Below are positions 63,043 to 64,000 of a stretch of DNA of 64,000 bases, in pieces (within the stretch, counting starts at the first letter, position 1; each line of letters opens with the position of its first letter). Origin of the DNA: Clostridia bacterium (lineage in GTDB: Bacteria > Bacillota > Clostridia > Acetivibrionales > JAFADI01); assembly GCA_026418695.1 (NCBI GenBank), contig JAOAAU010000006.1:1-64000 (forward strand). The letters are read 5' to 3'. The position numbers were made by a program, and so were the translations under genes. The notes under the pieces are model-generated. The model was not told the origin of the DNA, did not search any database, and worked only from the letters and a program-made list of their open reading frames with translations.

Positions 63043-64000
63043 TCAAATTTCAAATTTGAACATTTTGTAGGAAGTGGGCTGAAGGTTCACTTTGAAATGT
63101 GTTTTACTGCCTGCGGCGATACCTTCCAGCTTTTCTTCTGTAATAATATTCTTAAGTACGGCATTTTCCTTGTTTACGATGATGGTAATCTCTTTGTTGC
63201 AGGAATGGAAGGATTCTACGATAAAGGTATCATTGTCATACAGGAACAAGCCGACGTTGGAAGGGGCTTCGATGGAAACGACCTGGTTTTTTGCAAACAC
63301 GGATCGGAGGGTATTCAAAACTCCTTCCGGGAGATGATATAGATCACCGAAATTATCGGGAATGGTCAGAATATATAACTGCCCTTTTCCGTATTTGGTT
63401 TCCAGCAGCAAAGGAAAGTTTTTCTGTTCACTGATTCCGACTGCGATCTGCCAGGTATCATTGGTGCTGAAATCGATCTGGGGGAAAAGTATTTCCTTGG
63501 AAGCGTCATAGTAACTCTTGAATGCGCATTCCTTCATGTCACAAGCAAAACGGCTGAGAGATACTTTTCTGTCGGAACAGGTAACTTCGGCGATATCTTC
63601 AATGCCTTTGTTCTGCAGTGCTTTAAGCAGACCCGAAGTCATAATCACAGTATTGCCGCTCATAAGGCTAACCTTGATCTTGTCGACAATCTTATTATCG
63701 GCTATTGCACTTTCAGTAAGAAGGACCAAAGGCTGATTTGCAGGATATTCAGATATCGGTTCCAACGGTATTCCAAGCATTCCCAGATACCCGTGCAGGT
63801 AATCCTCCCCAATAGAATTAGCAGGTTTATAGCAGAATAAACCCATCGGATTTCCAAGCTTGTCTATGTGCTGATCAAGTTCATCAAATACAAAACCGGT
63901 AATGGGTACAAACAACCTGTATTGTCTAGCCAATGTACCTGCACAGTAAAGCGTGATTTCTCTTGCCTTCGCAAATAATGTCAGATAAGCCTGCTCAAGA
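63043..64000 (-). CDS. Partial gene: protein of unknown function, cut by the window end
   Basis: The frame stays open from the stop at 63043 through base 64000 on the minus strand, so only the C-terminal 318 or so residues are seen. The visible part has a Rossmann- or GATase-like alternation (QPLVLLTESAIAD, GNTVIMTSGLLKAL, YGKGQLYILTIPDNFGD) and a beta-rich end (about the last 80 residues). It may be the C-terminal part of a glycoside-hydrolase-like protein with a beta-galactosidase trimerisation-type domain, but this is uncertain. A TTG at about 63933 is not the true start. Confidence 0.7.
   Translation of the reverse strand, partial: LEQAYLTLFAKAREITLYCAGTLARQYRLFVPITGFVFDELDQHIDKLGNPMGLFCYKPANSIGEDYLHGYLGMLGIPLEPISEYPANQPLVLLTESAIADNKIVDKIKVSLMSGNTVIMTSGLLKALQNKGIEDIAEVTCSDRKVSLSRFACDMKECAFKSYYDASKEILFPQIDFSTNDTWQIAVGISEQKNFPLLLETKYGKGQLYILTIPDNFGDLYHLPEGVLNTLRSVFAKNQVVSIEAPSNVGLFLYDNDTFIVESFHSCNKEITIIVNKENAVLKNIITEEKLEGIAAGSKTHFKVNLQPTSYKMFKFEI

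Noticed and set aside
1-64000. CRISPR arrays, tRNA and rRNA genes
   Set aside because: Reading both strands, I saw no regularly spaced repeats with spacers, no cloverleaf-like tRNA sequence and no rRNA motif.

Overview
The window looks like chromosome from an anaerobic, low-GC Gram-positive bacterium of the class Clostridia. Evidence is the strong AGGAGG-type ribosome binding sites, frequent TTG/GTG starts, A+T-rich intergenic DNA, two tungsten-type aldehyde:ferredoxin oxidoreductases with a polyferredoxin, YesM/YesN two-component control of sugar use, VanW, and a copper-amine-oxidase-N-type stalk domain. No rRNA, tRNA or CRISPR array was seen. The first 19 bases are the Nextera Tn5 mosaic-end adapter, so base 1 is very probably a contig end carrying uncut adapter.

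Layout. (1) 0.3-8.3 kb, mixed genes: a composite secreted amino-acid-type binding protein, an AraC/GyrI-type regulator, a TetM-like ribosomal GTPase fused to a Rae1/YacP-type NYN nuclease, a small zinc-ribbon protein and a GH43 enzyme. (2) 8.7-13.1 kb: a large Cache-PAS-GGDEF-EAL protein and an EamA exporter. (3) 13.3-32.2 kb, a tungsten-cofactor island. It holds a leftward operon (ferredoxin, AOR, MoaD), mogA, then a long rightward run: tungstate transporter tupABC, moeA, moeA-PBP fusion, moaA, moaC, a MOSC protein and a sigma-54 activator. A textbook -24/-12 promoter with upstream palindromes then drives a second AOR, followed by a radical-SAM tungsten-enzyme maturase, a second MoaD and a MoeB/ThiF-like protein. 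Next come an AnfO-family protein without any nitrogenase and an undescribed protein with MORN-like repeats and a CxxCxxCxxC tail. (4) 32.5-48.4 kb, a Gram-positive polysaccharide utilisation locus: YesM/YesN, a three-part sugar ABC importer, GH88, a DUF2264 (GH154-type) protein, a GH94-type phosphorylase, a HAD phosphatase, a TIM-barrel protein, an SGNH esterase and a mutarotase-like protein. This suggests import and intracellular breakdown of acetylated, uronic-acid-containing oligosaccharides. (5) 48.5-64 kb: an isochorismatase-like hydrolase, a secreted protein with an OmpR-type two-component system, a Y1 (REP-type) transposase bounded by perfect 19-bp inverted repeats, VanW, a serine beta-lactamase-like protein, DUF92, MutY, two small proteins, a VWA protein, a SymE-like protein, a MATE exporter and a gene cut by the window end.

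How it fits together. Tungstate enters through TupABC. MoaA, MoaC, the MoaD proteins, the MoeB-like protein, MogA and the MoeA proteins build the pterin cofactor and insert the metal. The two AORs, each with its own small MoaD-like partner, use it to oxidise aldehydes to acids with ferredoxin as electron acceptor. The sigma-54 activator probably switches on the second AOR module in response to a small molecule. No moaE is present here, so the MoaD partner must be encoded elsewhere or replaced. The strongest candidates for new biology are the GTPase-NYN fusion, the AnfO plus MORN-like pair beside the tungsten genes, and the transposase element that supplies the last codons of a histidine kinase.
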